Part shown: in pieces, positions 8,309-15,765 of the stretch
How positions within the stretch are numbered: the stretch's first letter is position 1
How the letters are laid out: each line of letters begins with the position of its first letter
Origin: Flavobacteriales bacterium
GTDB lineage: Bacteria > Bacteroidota > Bacteroidia > UBA10329
Length of the DNA stretch: 35,117 nucleotides
Assembly (NCBI GenBank): GCA_021739625.1
Contig: JAIPBJ010000027.1
Location: 1 to 35,117, forward strand
Reading direction: 5' to 3'
Notes under the pieces: generated by a model
Seen by the model: only the letters and a program-made list of their open reading frames with translations
Told to the model about the DNA's origin: nothing
Database searches by the model: none
Made by a program: the position numbers and the translations under genes

Positions 8309-9115
8309 TCAGAGGGCATATTTCCTGCCGATGGCCTTTGCCTGCGGCAGATATTCGAGAATGGCCTTGGCACGGCTCTGTGGGTCCGGGTGTGTGCTTA
8401 GGAATTGGGGCGGGCGACTGCCTCCCCCGACTTTTGACATGCGGTTCCAGAACGGAGCGGCCTCGTCCACATTGTAGCCTGCAATGGCTGCAAAGGCCAG
8501 CCCCAGCTTGTCGGCCTCGCTTTCGTGCAGCCGCGAGAATGGGAGAACCGCACCCACCGTGGCAGTTAGCCCATAGGCCTGCGAGAAGAGCTGCCTGGTG
8601 AGTTCGGGCTTCTGTGCAAGGGCCACGTCCAGGGCCAGTCCACCCGCCTGCACCAAAAGTCCCTGACTCATACGCTCGTTGCCATGACGGGCAATGGCGT
8701 GGGCCACCTCATGTCCCATCACCACTGCAAGGCCGTCCATATTCTGGGTCAAAGGGAGGATGCCTGTGTAGAACACCACCTTGCCGCCCGGCATGCACCA
8801 TGCATTCACCTCATTGCTCTGCACAAGATTGAATTCCCATTTGAACCCTGCGACCCTGTCGCCTTCGCCCTTGGTGCGCAGATATTTGGTGGCGGCACGG
8901 GCAATCCTGTCCCCGACCTCTTTCACTTGTGCGGTCTGCGCGTTGGAAGCGGGCATGGCAGGGTTCTGAGCAAGAAACTGCCCATAGCTGGTCAGTGCCA
9001 TGCCTACAAGTTGGCTCTCGGGCAGCAGATTCATCTGCTTTCGGCCTGTGATGGGCACCGTGGAGCATGCCACGAAGGCAAGAATGAAGGCGAACACGAC
9101 AAGTTTCTTAACCAC
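8309..9115 (-). CDS. M48-family metalloprotease lipoprotein
   Basis: This 268-residue zinc peptidase of family M48 resembles the periplasmic BepA/LoiP-type proteases that handle misfolded outer-membrane proteins. The signal peptide ends in a lipobox with Cys17 ('AFVACS'). The zinc site is HEVAH at residues 135-139, with the third ligand Glu200 in 'HESEAD'. 'NEVNAWCMPGGKV' and 'THPDPQSRAK' are also typical of the family. The start is GTG at 9115: no ATG occurs in frame before the upstream stop, and the signal peptide begins directly at this codon. A perfect TAnnTTTG box lies about 25 bases upstream. The gene is probably co-transcribed with the GldN-like lipoprotein that follows. Confidence 0.9.
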   Translation of the reverse strand: MVKKLVVFAFILAFVACSTVPITGRKQMNLLPESQLVGMALTSYGQFLAQNPAMPASNAQTAQVKEVGDRIARAATKYLRTKGEGDRVAGFKWEFNLVQSNEVNAWCMPGGKVVFYTGILPLTQNMDGLAVVMGHEVAHAIARHGNERMSQGLLVQAGGLALDVALAQKPELTRQLFSQAYGLTATVGAVLPFSRLHESEADKLGLAFAAIAGYNVDEAAPFWNRMSKVGGGSRPPQFLSTHPDPQSRAKAILEYLPQAKAIGRKYAL

Positions 9116-9139
9116 AGCTGCAGATGTTTCGATGTGCTA

Positions 9140-9147
9140 CAAATTTA
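9140..9147 (-). promoter_or_regulatory. Candidate -7 box for the M48 protease gene
   Basis: On the minus strand this reads TAAATTTG, an exact match to the Bacteroidota -7 consensus TAnnTTTG. The predicted start would be near 9134, leaving a leader of about 20 bases before the GTG at 9115. No convincing -33 TTTG lies at the right distance. Confidence 0.5.
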
Positions 9148-9186
9148 ATGGAAGCCCGCGTGATTGCTGTTCTGAATATGCAAGAG

Positions 9187-9216
9187 TTGACCCCACCGCC
9201 AATGGACTTACCTTTG
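9187..9216 (+). promoter_or_regulatory. Candidate promoter for the lytic transglycosylase gene
   Basis: TACCTTTG at 9209-9216 matches the -7 consensus TAnnTTTG exactly, and a TTG at 9187-9189 lies 19 bases upstream as the -33 element. The gene's ATG is at 9221, only four bases after the box. The transcript would then begin at or very near the start codon, so it may be leaderless. Confidence 0.55.
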
Positions 9217-9220
9217 TGCC

Positions 9221-10255
9221 ATGCTTAGGATAGAGAAGAAACGTTTCCGCTTCCCCATGGCACTGGTCATGTTGGCCCTCGGTTTTTGGACCGTGATGCT
9301 GGTCTCCTATTCGGTCTCGGTGAAGCATGAATCGGATGCCGCCTTCGAAGCAAGGTTCCACGAGGACTATCGGGTGTATAGTGTCAATGTCCCAAAGAAC
9401 CTCACTTTCTGCGGAAACAGGGTTCCTTTGTTCGATATGGACATCCGCGAGCGCATGGACCGTGAATTATTGGTGAACACCTACTGGCAGAGCAATACAC
9501 TGCTTTTTCATAAGCGCGCCTACCGATGGTTCCCGATCATAGAGCCTATTCTCAAGGAGTATGGCGTCCCTGATGATTTCAAGTATCTGGCAGTGATCGA
9601 GAGCGGGCTGATGAACACTGTGTCCCCATCGGGTGCAGTGGGATACTGGCAGATATTGGAACCCACTGCCAAGGAATATGGACTGGAGGTGAATACCGAG
9701 GTGGATGAGCGATATCACGTGGAAAAATCGACAGAGGCGGCATGTAGGTTCCTCAAAGATGCCCATGACAAGTTCGGGAGTTGGGAAATGGCCGCAGCAG
9801 CATACAATATGGGCATGGGCGGATTGAGCAGACAGGTGAAACGTCAGCGGGCCACGAATTACTATGACCTGATTCTCAGCCAGGAGACCGGTCGTTATGT
9901 GTTCCGCATCATTGCTGCCAAGCTGATACTGGAAAATCCTGCCCGATATGGGTTCTATTTCCGCGAGAAGGATCTATATGGGCCACAACAGACCGTAGAA
10001 GTGAGAATTGACAGTGCCGTCACCGATTTTGCCAATGTCGCTGCCAAGCTCAATACCACCTACAGGATCCTGAAGATCTTCAATCCATGGTTGCGCGAAC
10101 CTACTTTGGCCAACAAAGAGAAGAAGACCTACGTGCTCAGACTTCCCAAGAGGGGCTATTTCAACATCTCGGCCATGGATCCGGCAGTGCTGGCCGACAG
10201 CGCCTTGTGGGAACGGCCCGATGAATTCCATTCTGGGACGATATTGCCAGAATAG
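9221..10255 (+). CDS. Membrane-anchored lytic transglycosylase (MltD/SLT type)
   Basis: This 344-residue enzyme is predicted to cleave peptidoglycan between MurNAc and GlcNAc, releasing anhydro-muropeptides. A positively charged N-terminus (RIEKKRFRF) and one hydrophobic segment (about 13-32) would anchor it in the inner membrane, facing the periplasm. The SLT domain covers about 100-225, with the catalytic Glu127 in 'AVIESG', then 'SPSGAVGYWQI' and 'AAAAYNMGMGG'. The C-terminal 'VAAKLNTTYRILKIFNPWL' and 'YVLRLP' resemble the end of MltD-type proteins and may be a degenerate LysM. The ATG at 9221 is preferred because the basic N-region precedes the membrane segment. No Shine-Dalgarno site is visible, and a promoter box abuts the start. 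A strong terminator follows. Confidence 0.88.
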   Translation: MLRIEKKRFRFPMALVMLALGFWTVMLVSYSVSVKHESDAAFEARFHEDYRVYSVNVPKNLTFCGNRVPLFDMDIRERMDRELLVNTYWQSNTLLFHKRAYRWFPIIEPILKEYGVPDDFKYLAVIESGLMNTVSPSGAVGYWQILEPTAKEYGLEVNTEVDERYHVEKSTEAACRFLKDAHDKFGSWEMAAAAYNMGMGGLSRQVKRQRATNYYDLILSQETGRYVFRIIAAKLILENPARYGFYFREKDLYGPQQTVEVRIDSAVTDFANVAAKLNTTYRILKIFNPWLREPTLANKEKKTYVLRLPKRGYFNISAMDPAVLADSALWERPDEFHSGTILPE

Positions 10256-10272
10256 GCGGGCTATCAACAGAT

Positions 10273-10308
10273 AGTGCCGCAAGGTCTCTGACCTTGCGGC
10301 ACTTTTCA
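10273..10308 (+). terminator. Rho-independent terminator after the transglycosylase gene
   Basis: A perfect 13-base-pair stem (agtgccgcaaggt, 10273-10285, with its complement at 10291-10303) closes a 5-base loop and is followed by a TTTT-containing tract. It lies 17 bases after the plus-strand gene. On the minus strand the hairpin has no T run, so it mainly serves the plus strand, though it separates two convergent genes. Confidence 0.85.
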
Positions 10309-10338
10309 TTTGAGCATCCGGTCAATCGGCCAGAAGGG

Positions 10339-11181
10339 TCACTTCTTCAGTTCCTCTTCGATCATGCCGAAGAACTGATCTATGCCCGGCATGATGATGA
10401 TGCGCGTTCTACGGTTGGCCGAACGCCCTTGGGCAGAAGTGTTGTCTGACACCGGCACATACTGACTGCGTCCGGCCGCTGTCATGCGCTTGGGAGCGAT
10501 GTTGAAATCGGTCTGCAACATGCGCACCAATGATGTGGCACGTTTCACGCTCAGATCCCAATTGTCGAGCAGTTCGCCCTGACGGTACGATACATTGTCG
10601 GTGTGGCCTTCGATCAACACCTCCAGATCGGGTTTGGACTCCAGCACTTTGGCCACCTTGGCAAGCACTTCCTTGGCGCGAGAGTTGATCTGATAACTGC
10701 CGCTGCGGAAGAGGAATTTGTCAGAAATGGAAACGAATACCACGCCTTTGTCCACACTGATGGTTATGTCCTCATCATCAACACCCACTGCGCCTTTCAG
10801 ACTGGTGACCAGCGCGATGGTGATTGAATCTTTGCGTGTGAGTGCTTGATGCAGCGCGTTGATCTGCAGATCCTTCTCTTGAATGTTCTCAAGCGATCTT
10901 TGAAGATTTTCGGCCTCTTTGCGGGTCAGCATTGCCATCTCACCGAGGTTGTGGGTCAGCTTCTCGTTCATCGCACGCAGATGTTCGAGGTCCTTGTCCT
11001 TCTGGCGATTCTCTGATTGGCAGGCCAGCAGATCGCGCTGGGTGCGGGTAAGGTCGCTGGAGGACTTTTCATACAGGTCTTGAAGAGATGCCCGTTTGGC
11101 ATCCAGTTCGTTGAACTTTTTATTGGAGACACAGGATCCCAGCAACATGATGGGAAAAAGTGCAAGGATGATGTAGCGCAT
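10339..11181 (-). CDS. OmpA-family peptidoglycan-binding lipoprotein
   Basis: This 280-residue lipoprotein should sit in the outer membrane and bind peptidoglycan. I chose the ATG at 11181 because it begins a signal peptide ending in the lipobox 'LLGSC'. The longer open frame upstream has no signal peptide and overlaps a promoter box. Residues about 20-115 are a long charged coiled coil ('NELDAKRASLQDLYEKSSSDL' and onwards). Residues about 130-265 are an OmpA-like domain, with 'LFRSGSYQINSRAKEVL', 'IEGHTDNVS', 'NWDLSVKRATSLV' and 'ANRRTRIII'. The Asp and Arg that bind diaminopimelate are present in 'GHTDN' and 'NRRTR'. The gene stands alone, converges with the transglycosylase gene, and has its own candidate promoter. 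Confidence 0.9.
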   Translation of the reverse strand: MRYIILALFPIMLLGSCVSNKKFNELDAKRASLQDLYEKSSSDLTRTQRDLLACQSENRQKDKDLEHLRAMNEKLTHNLGEMAMLTRKEAENLQRSLENIQEKDLQINALHQALTRKDSITIALVTSLKGAVGVDDEDITISVDKGVVFVSISDKFLFRSGSYQINSRAKEVLAKVAKVLESKPDLEVLIEGHTDNVSYRQGELLDNWDLSVKRATSLVRMLQTDFNIAPKRMTAAGRSQYVPVSDNTSAQGRSANRRTRIIIMPGIDQFFGMIEEELKK

Positions 11182-11210
11182 GGCTGTGTCTGTGTGTGGT
11201 TTAGATGGCG

Positions 11211-11218
11211 CAAAATTA
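11211..11218 (-). promoter_or_regulatory. Candidate -7 box for the OmpA lipoprotein gene
   Basis: The minus strand reads TAATTTTG, an exact TAnnTTTG match. It predicts a transcript start near 11205 and a leader of about 24 bases to the ATG at 11181. It also supports that start over the longer open frame. No clear -33 element was found. Confidence 0.5.
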
Positions 11219-11341
11219 GGGGGTCGCAGAGCGGTGCCTGCATGCCCGAAATGTTTTAATCCAATTTTTAATCCGTTGTCGATCAGAGATTTATTTCTTC
11301 TCTTCCATACTGATTCAGGGCGGTTCTGAGCAGTATTCTGC

Positions 11342-12085
11342 TTACTGGTCATTCCAGATGCTCCAGCTTGCTTCGGCCTGCCTGTGCAGCATATCGAGGC
11401 CATTGCTCACCATGGCTCCGCGCTCAAGCCCGGCCAGCATGAAGCGAGTCTCGTGCGGATTGTAAACCATATCGAACAGCAGGTGTCCCGGGCCCACTGC
11501 TTCATATTGCAATTCAGGTCGGCCATTGACATTTGGGAACATTCCAACGGGTGTGCAGTTCACGATCAGCGTGTGCGATGCGATGATGGAAGTGTTGAGG
11601 TCCGGATAGGTCAGGTCAGTTTTGCCGGCCACTCGGGAAACCGTGGCTACAGAAAGCCCGAGGTCTGTCAGCACATGCACTGCGGCCTTTGCAGCTCCTC
11701 CGGTGCCCAACACCAGTGCATGGGTGTGTGCACTGGTCAGCATTGGGATAATGCTGTCATGGAATCCTACCGTGTCCGTATTGAAGCCTTTCAGTAGAAC
11801 ATGGTTCCCGTGGCGGAAGACTTTGACCGTGTTCGCAGCACCGATGGCATTGACTGCCGCATCCAGTTCATCGAGAAAGGGGATGATGGTCTGCTTGTAA
11901 GGAATGGTCACATTCACACCCTCCAGATCCGGCATGGTGCGTATGGCATGGACGGCCTGTTCCACCGTGGGGACATCGAAGTTCAGATACTCGGCATCGA
12001 TCCCAAGCTCTTTGAACTTCCCATCGAAATATCCTTTGCTGAAGGAGTGGGAGAGGGGATGACCGATAAGGCCGAAGCGTCTCAT
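11342..12085 (-). CDS. aroE: Shikimate dehydrogenase
   Basis: This 247-residue enzyme reduces 3-dehydroshikimate to shikimate with NADPH in aromatic amino-acid synthesis. The substrate site is shown by 'GHPLSHSFSKGYF' near the N-terminus and by 'NVTIPYKQ', which holds the catalytic Lys. The paired Asp is in 'GFNTDTVGF'. The nucleotide-binding glycine loop is 'LGTGGAAKA'. It is slightly shorter than E. coli AroE, as is common in Bacteroidota. The ATG at 12085 overlaps the stop of the DUF368 gene as ATGA and fits the family start; a longer frame upstream lies inside the DUF368 gene. It is the last gene of a tightly coupled four-gene operon. Confidence 0.93.
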   Translation of the reverse strand: MRRFGLIGHPLSHSFSKGYFDGKFKELGIDAEYLNFDVPTVEQAVHAIRTMPDLEGVNVTIPYKQTIIPFLDELDAAVNAIGAANTVKVFRHGNHVLLKGFNTDTVGFHDSIIPMLTSAHTHALVLGTGGAAKAAVHVLTDLGLSVATVSRVAGKTDLTYPDLNTSIIASHTLIVNCTPVGMFPNVNGRPELQYEAVGPGHLLFDMVYNPHETRFMLAGLERGAMVSNGLDMLHRQAEASWSIWNDQ

Positions 12086-13062
12086 GCCCGCGAAGCTGCT
12101 CTTTCCATGGCCATCACGAGAATAAATCCTCCGATGGCGCACAGAAGCACATATCCTATCATCGCTGGCTCTCCGGTCACATTTTCAAACACCGAAGGCA
12201 GCACGCTTCTGTCAAGGAATGGCACTTCTTCGCCATGACTGTTGATGCGGAACTGCGTCACCTCTTTCCATGGCCACACTTTGTTCAGCGAACCGACCAT
12301 GAAGCCTGTGAGGCCTGCCATGGTGGCGTCATAAGCGCGTTTGAAGAGCCACGAGAGGAAATTGCTGAATGCGATGATGCCCACGATGCATCCTCCGATG
12401 AACACCGAAATGTTGATACCGTTCGGAATGATGGCCGCCATGTCCATGGCCCGAAGTCCGTCCACCAGCCCACTGATGCTGCCAAGCACGGTGCCGTAGG
12501 CCCCCAACAATAGCAGGATGAAACTGCCCGAGATTCCGGGAAGGATCATGGCACAGATGGCGATGCATCCGGATATGAACACGAACAGCAGCCCATCTGG
12601 CATTTGGGCGGGAGCGGCAATGGTGATGTAGAAGGCGATCGCGGCCCCTCCGGCAAGCACCAGTGCGTTGGTCACATTCCACGTGCGGATCTGCCTCCAG
12701 ATGATGATGGTCGAGGCCACTATCAAACCGAAGAAGAATGCCCACACGAGCACCGGATAGGTGGCGATCATAAAGGTTATCCCTTTCGCAAGCGTGATGA
12801 TGCTGGTGAAAATGCCTGCGAACAATGCCAATAGGAAATTACCGTTGAGCCGTTTCCATGCAGCCTTGAAGCCTTCATTCTTCCACAGCACAAGTACCTC
12901 AGGGCGTGCACCTTTGATCGTGTCCAACAGTTCCTGATAGATGCCGGTGATGAATGCGATGGTGCCACCGGACACGCCCGGCACCACATCTGCAGCCCCC
13001 ATGGCCATGCCTTTCATGTAGAGCAGAAGATAGAACCTCCTGCCGCGTTCGCTGGCCGCCAT
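12082..13062 (-). CDS. DUF368 membrane protein, likely undecaprenyl-phosphate translocase
   Basis: This 326-residue polytopic inner-membrane protein belongs to the DUF368 family. The start (MAASERGRRFYLLLYMKGMAMG) leads into the family signature 'GAADVVPGVSGGTIAFITGIY'. A second, related 'ILPGISGSFILLLLGAY' motif about midway fits an internal repeat of two similar halves. About eight or more hydrophobic segments are visible. DUF368 proteins (PopT) have been reported to flip undecaprenyl phosphate back across the membrane for reuse in envelope synthesis; that role here is by family. The ATG at 13062 shares a base with the upstream stop (TGATG), and the gene's own stop overlaps aroE. A longer frame to 13197 was discarded because it lies inside the rhodanese region. 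Confidence 0.9.
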   Translation of the reverse strand: MAASERGRRFYLLLYMKGMAMGAADVVPGVSGGTIAFITGIYQELLDTIKGARPEVLVLWKNEGFKAAWKRLNGNFLLALFAGIFTSIITLAKGITFMIATYPVLVWAFFFGLIVASTIIIWRQIRTWNVTNALVLAGGAAIAFYITIAAPAQMPDGLLFVFISGCIAICAMILPGISGSFILLLLGAYGTVLGSISGLVDGLRAMDMAAIIPNGINISVFIGGCIVGIIAFSNFLSWLFKRAYDATMAGLTGFMVGSLNKVWPWKEVTQFRINSHGEEVPFLDRSVLPSVFENVTGEPAMIGYVLLCAIGGFILVMAMERAASRA

Positions 13063-14186
13063 CAGTATTTCTCCATGGATTTGTCGATACGGTCTGCCCA
13101 AGCGAGAATCCCTCCTTTGAGGTTGTAAAGATTGTCCCTGCCAAACCTCGATTCCAGAATGCTGACGATATTGGAAGAGCGTCCACCGCTGCGGCAATGC
13201 ATGATCACGGGCACATCGGTGCGCAGTTCCCCAATCCGCTCCAGTATCTGTGCCATGGGAATATGGGTGCCTCCCATGCTGCAGACCTCCAGTTCCCAGT
13301 TCTCGCGCAAGTCTATGAGTTGGAAGTCCTGTTTGGCATCCATCTTCTGTTTCAACTCTTCAACCGTGAGGTCTTTCATCTTATTGTCTTTTGGAATGTC
13401 AATGGCCTTGTTGGCATCAATGTCGGCCGGCAGGTGGTTGAAGAACGTGTCACCCCTCAGCCCTACCCGCAGGGTTTCCAGAGGGATTATCTCGGTAGGG
13501 GCTATATTGCCCAGATTCACATTGGCACCCAGCAGGTTGATGAACCATACCTGCTGTTCCTTCTGGGGCGCCTCCCAAAGCACCTTGTCGGCAGGGATCA
13601 CGCCCAGTATCTTGTTGATGAGGCTGACGTGGGCCGTGCCATTGGGCCGGTAGATGCCCACCGTTCCGCTCTCGCGCGCCTCTGCGATCACCTTCCACGA
13701 ACCTGCATCCAATTCGGCCAGCATCATCCTCTTCCATTTGTTGGGATGGATGATGATACCCGACTCCTTCGACCCCACTTCGCTAAGGGTGAGGAACTCT
13801 CTGGCCAGAATCTGGATGAGTTCACATTTTTTCCCGTGGTCAAGCGAAATGCATCCGTCCGACACTTCAACCGTGTCGATGCCCAGACCGCGCACCATTC
13901 TGCGATAGTCATCGAATCTTCCCCTGATCAGGAAGGCTTCGAAAAGTGTTCCGCCCAGATAGACACGTATGCCTGCATCGCGATACAGTTTGACCTTCTC
14001 TTTGATGTCTTTCCCAACAAAGGAGGTTCCGAAACCAAGCTTCACAAAGTCTGTGAGATGCCCGGCCGAGGCGATCATATCCTCCGCCTGACGCAGACTG
14101 AGCCCCTTGTCCATCACCATGGTGATGCCAGAACTGCGCGGCTTGTCCGGGCGTTCGGGAATGAACGGCAGATCCGATCCCATCAT
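13062..14186 (-). CDS. Phosphosulfolactate synthase (ComA) fused to rhodanese
   Basis: This is a 374-residue fusion. Residues 1 to about 252 are a ComA-type phosphosulfolactate synthase, which adds sulfite to phosphoenolpyruvate. The matching stretches are 'RSSGITMVMDKGLS', 'DFVKLGFGTS', 'VYLGGTLFEAF', 'VEVSDGCISL', 'EVGSKES' and 'LWEAPQKEQQVWFINLLGANVNLGNI'. After a short linker, residues about 270-372 form a complete rhodanese domain ('FQLIDLRENWELE', 'HIPMAQI'), with the active-site loop CRSGGRS starting at Cys331. Met270 could once have been a separate start, but the frame is continuous and no ribosome site precedes it. The ATG at 14186 overlaps the TPR gene's stop (ATGA); the next codon but one offers another ATG. 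In Bacteroidota, phosphosulfolactate may feed sulfonate or sulfonolipid synthesis, which is an inference. Confidence 0.88.
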   Translation of the reverse strand: MMGSDLPFIPERPDKPRSSGITMVMDKGLSLRQAEDMIASAGHLTDFVKLGFGTSFVGKDIKEKVKLYRDAGIRVYLGGTLFEAFLIRGRFDDYRRMVRGLGIDTVEVSDGCISLDHGKKCELIQILAREFLTLSEVGSKESGIIIHPNKWKRMMLAELDAGSWKVIAEARESGTVGIYRPNGTAHVSLINKILGVIPADKVLWEAPQKEQQVWFINLLGANVNLGNIAPTEIIPLETLRVGLRGDTFFNHLPADIDANKAIDIPKDNKMKDLTVEELKQKMDAKQDFQLIDLRENWELEVCSMGGTHIPMAQILERIGELRTDVPVIMHCRSGGRSSNIVSILESRFGRDNLYNLKGGILAWADRIDKSMEKY

Positions 14187-15589
14187 TGCCCGTAGATGCT
14201 TATCAGGTCCATCACCCGTGGATTGTAGATGGCCTCGGGGTTCTCGTCAAATATCAGGACATGACGGTCATAGTCCATTTCCAATCCGTTCTGCAAGTAG
14301 TGCATCGCCTCGCTGCCCTGCCCAGAGATCAGCATCATCGCAGCTGTGCGGTAGTGCAGTTCGGCATCTTCGGGTGAGGTCTTGATGGCCTCCATCATTG
14401 TTTCGAGTCCGGTCACACGGTCGAGGTGGTGGAACAGCACCTGCGCCTTGGCCACATGGAAACGTGTTTCGTCCGGTGCGATCTCCAGGGCCTTGTCGAA
14501 GGCTTCCACAGCTTGACCGAATTCGGAGAACTGTTCAAGGAGGTCGCCCATGAAGAACCAGTATTCGGCATCCAGCGGGTCTATCTGCAATGCCTTTTTC
14601 ATGTAGGGAAGGCATTCGGTATAGCGTTCTTGCCGCTCGCGTATCACAGCCATGCCATACCATGCATCTGAACATTCCGCATCCAGTTCCATGGCCTTCT
14701 GGTAGAGTTCGAAAGCCTGGTCGAGCTCTTTGCGGCCCTCTGCGCATTCTGCCAGCCCAAGGAACGCGTCCGGATACTCAGGGTCAAGCTCCTGCAAAGA
14801 CCTGAACTGCACTTCGGCCCGGTCCCAGTTGCCGCATTCCAGATAGCAGTCGCCAAGTTCCTGCAGGGCCATGGCATCACGGTCGTCAATGGCCACGCAG
14901 AGTTCCAAGGCCCAAATGGCGCGTGGGTAATCCTGGGCCCTGCGGTAGAACGTGCTCAGATTGAACCATCCTGCACTTGCGTAGGGGTGTTCGTCCAGAT
15001 ACTTGTTCAGGAATTCGATGGCCTGCTTGGGTTCGCCCATCAGATCGTAGAGAAAGCTGATCTCATAGAGGAGTCCATGCTGCTCAGGATTCTCGCGCAG
15101 CCCGGTCTTGAGTTGCGAAATGGCCTCGCCTCTGTTTCCCATCGCATCATATTCATAGCTGATGAGCAGATAGAGTTCGCTGAGATCTTCCGTGTACTCC
15201 ATCGCTGACCTGAAAATGGCAATGGCCTCCTCATGCTTCCCCTGTTTGCTGAAGATGCCGGCCTTGAGGATGAGCATGTCCACATTGGTAGGGTCTATGG
15301 ATTCGAGCAGGGCAATGGAGCGGAGGGCATTCTTGTCATCGCCCTTGAGCGTGAGAATGTCGGCCCTGATAAGTTCAAAGTTCCTGTTGTGGGGATGCTG
15401 CTGTGAGGCCAGCTCCAGCACTTTCCATGCTTTGTCGAGATCCATGCCCGACATATAATGTTCCACCAGATCCTCCAGATCCTCGACATCGAAATAATAC
15501 TGGTCGTCATTGGCCAGCATATTCTCGAAACGCTCCAGACTCTCTGAGTTCTGGTTGAATTCGGGCTCTGATTCCGGGTCAATGTTCAT
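14183..15589 (-). CDS. Tetratricopeptide-repeat protein
   Basis: This 468-residue soluble protein is made almost entirely of TPR helical repeats from about residue 40 on. Examples of the repeat signature are 'AWKVLELASQQHPHN', 'AIAIFRSAMEYTED', 'AEVQFRSLQELDPEYPDAFLGLAECAEG' and 'AVEAFDKALEIAPDE'. I estimate about ten to twelve repeats. The N-terminus is acidic (ESEPEFNQNSESLERFENML), and there is no signal peptide or membrane segment, so it is probably a cytoplasmic scaffold for protein contacts. It is the first gene of the operon with the ComA-rhodanese, DUF368 and aroE genes, and its stop overlaps the next start. Its partner cannot be read from sequence. No clear -7 box was found upstream. 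Confidence 0.88.
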   Translation of the reverse strand: MNIDPESEPEFNQNSESLERFENMLANDDQYYFDVEDLEDLVEHYMSGMDLDKAWKVLELASQQHPHNRNFELIRADILTLKGDDKNALRSIALLESIDPTNVDMLILKAGIFSKQGKHEEAIAIFRSAMEYTEDLSELYLLISYEYDAMGNRGEAISQLKTGLRENPEQHGLLYEISFLYDLMGEPKQAIEFLNKYLDEHPYASAGWFNLSTFYRRAQDYPRAIWALELCVAIDDRDAMALQELGDCYLECGNWDRAEVQFRSLQELDPEYPDAFLGLAECAEGRKELDQAFELYQKAMELDAECSDAWYGMAVIRERQERYTECLPYMKKALQIDPLDAEYWFFMGDLLEQFSEFGQAVEAFDKALEIAPDETRFHVAKAQVLFHHLDRVTGLETMMEAIKTSPEDAELHYRTAAMMLISGQGSEAMHYLQNGLEMDYDRHVLIFDENPEAIYNPRVMDLISIYGQ

Positions 15590-15735
15590 GGCTGAAATCT
15601 TTGGATAAGACTACTCAAATCCGTAATGGCACCACCGGTCGGTCTTTGGTTATTTTCCACAGCCTTTGTTCAAAAAAATCGCAGGAGTCATCAAAGGCTT
15701 CGCAAAGGTCGGGTATTCCCCTTGAACCGACCATG

Positions 15736-15743
15736 TACTTTTG
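15736..15743 (+). promoter_or_regulatory. Candidate -7 box for glmM
   Basis: TACTTTTG is an exact TAnnTTTG match lying 22 bases before the ATG at 15766. It predicts a leader of about 16 bases and supports that start over a longer open frame beginning at 15601. A good -33 TTTG at the expected distance is missing. Confidence 0.5.
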
Positions 15744-15765
15744 TCGGCTCATCAATATCGCAGCC

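Noticed and set aside
13062-13379. Separate rhodanese gene starting at the internal ATG at 13379
   Set aside because: The frame is continuous with ComA, there is no stop between them, and no ribosome site precedes Met270, so a fusion is the simpler reading.
12954-14195. Long plus-strand open frame (413 codons) opposite the ComA-rhodanese gene
   Set aside because: It is antisense to a gene with clear family motifs, and its translation is His/Arg/Gln-rich without any recognisable domain. It is a by-product of the G+C-rich codon use.
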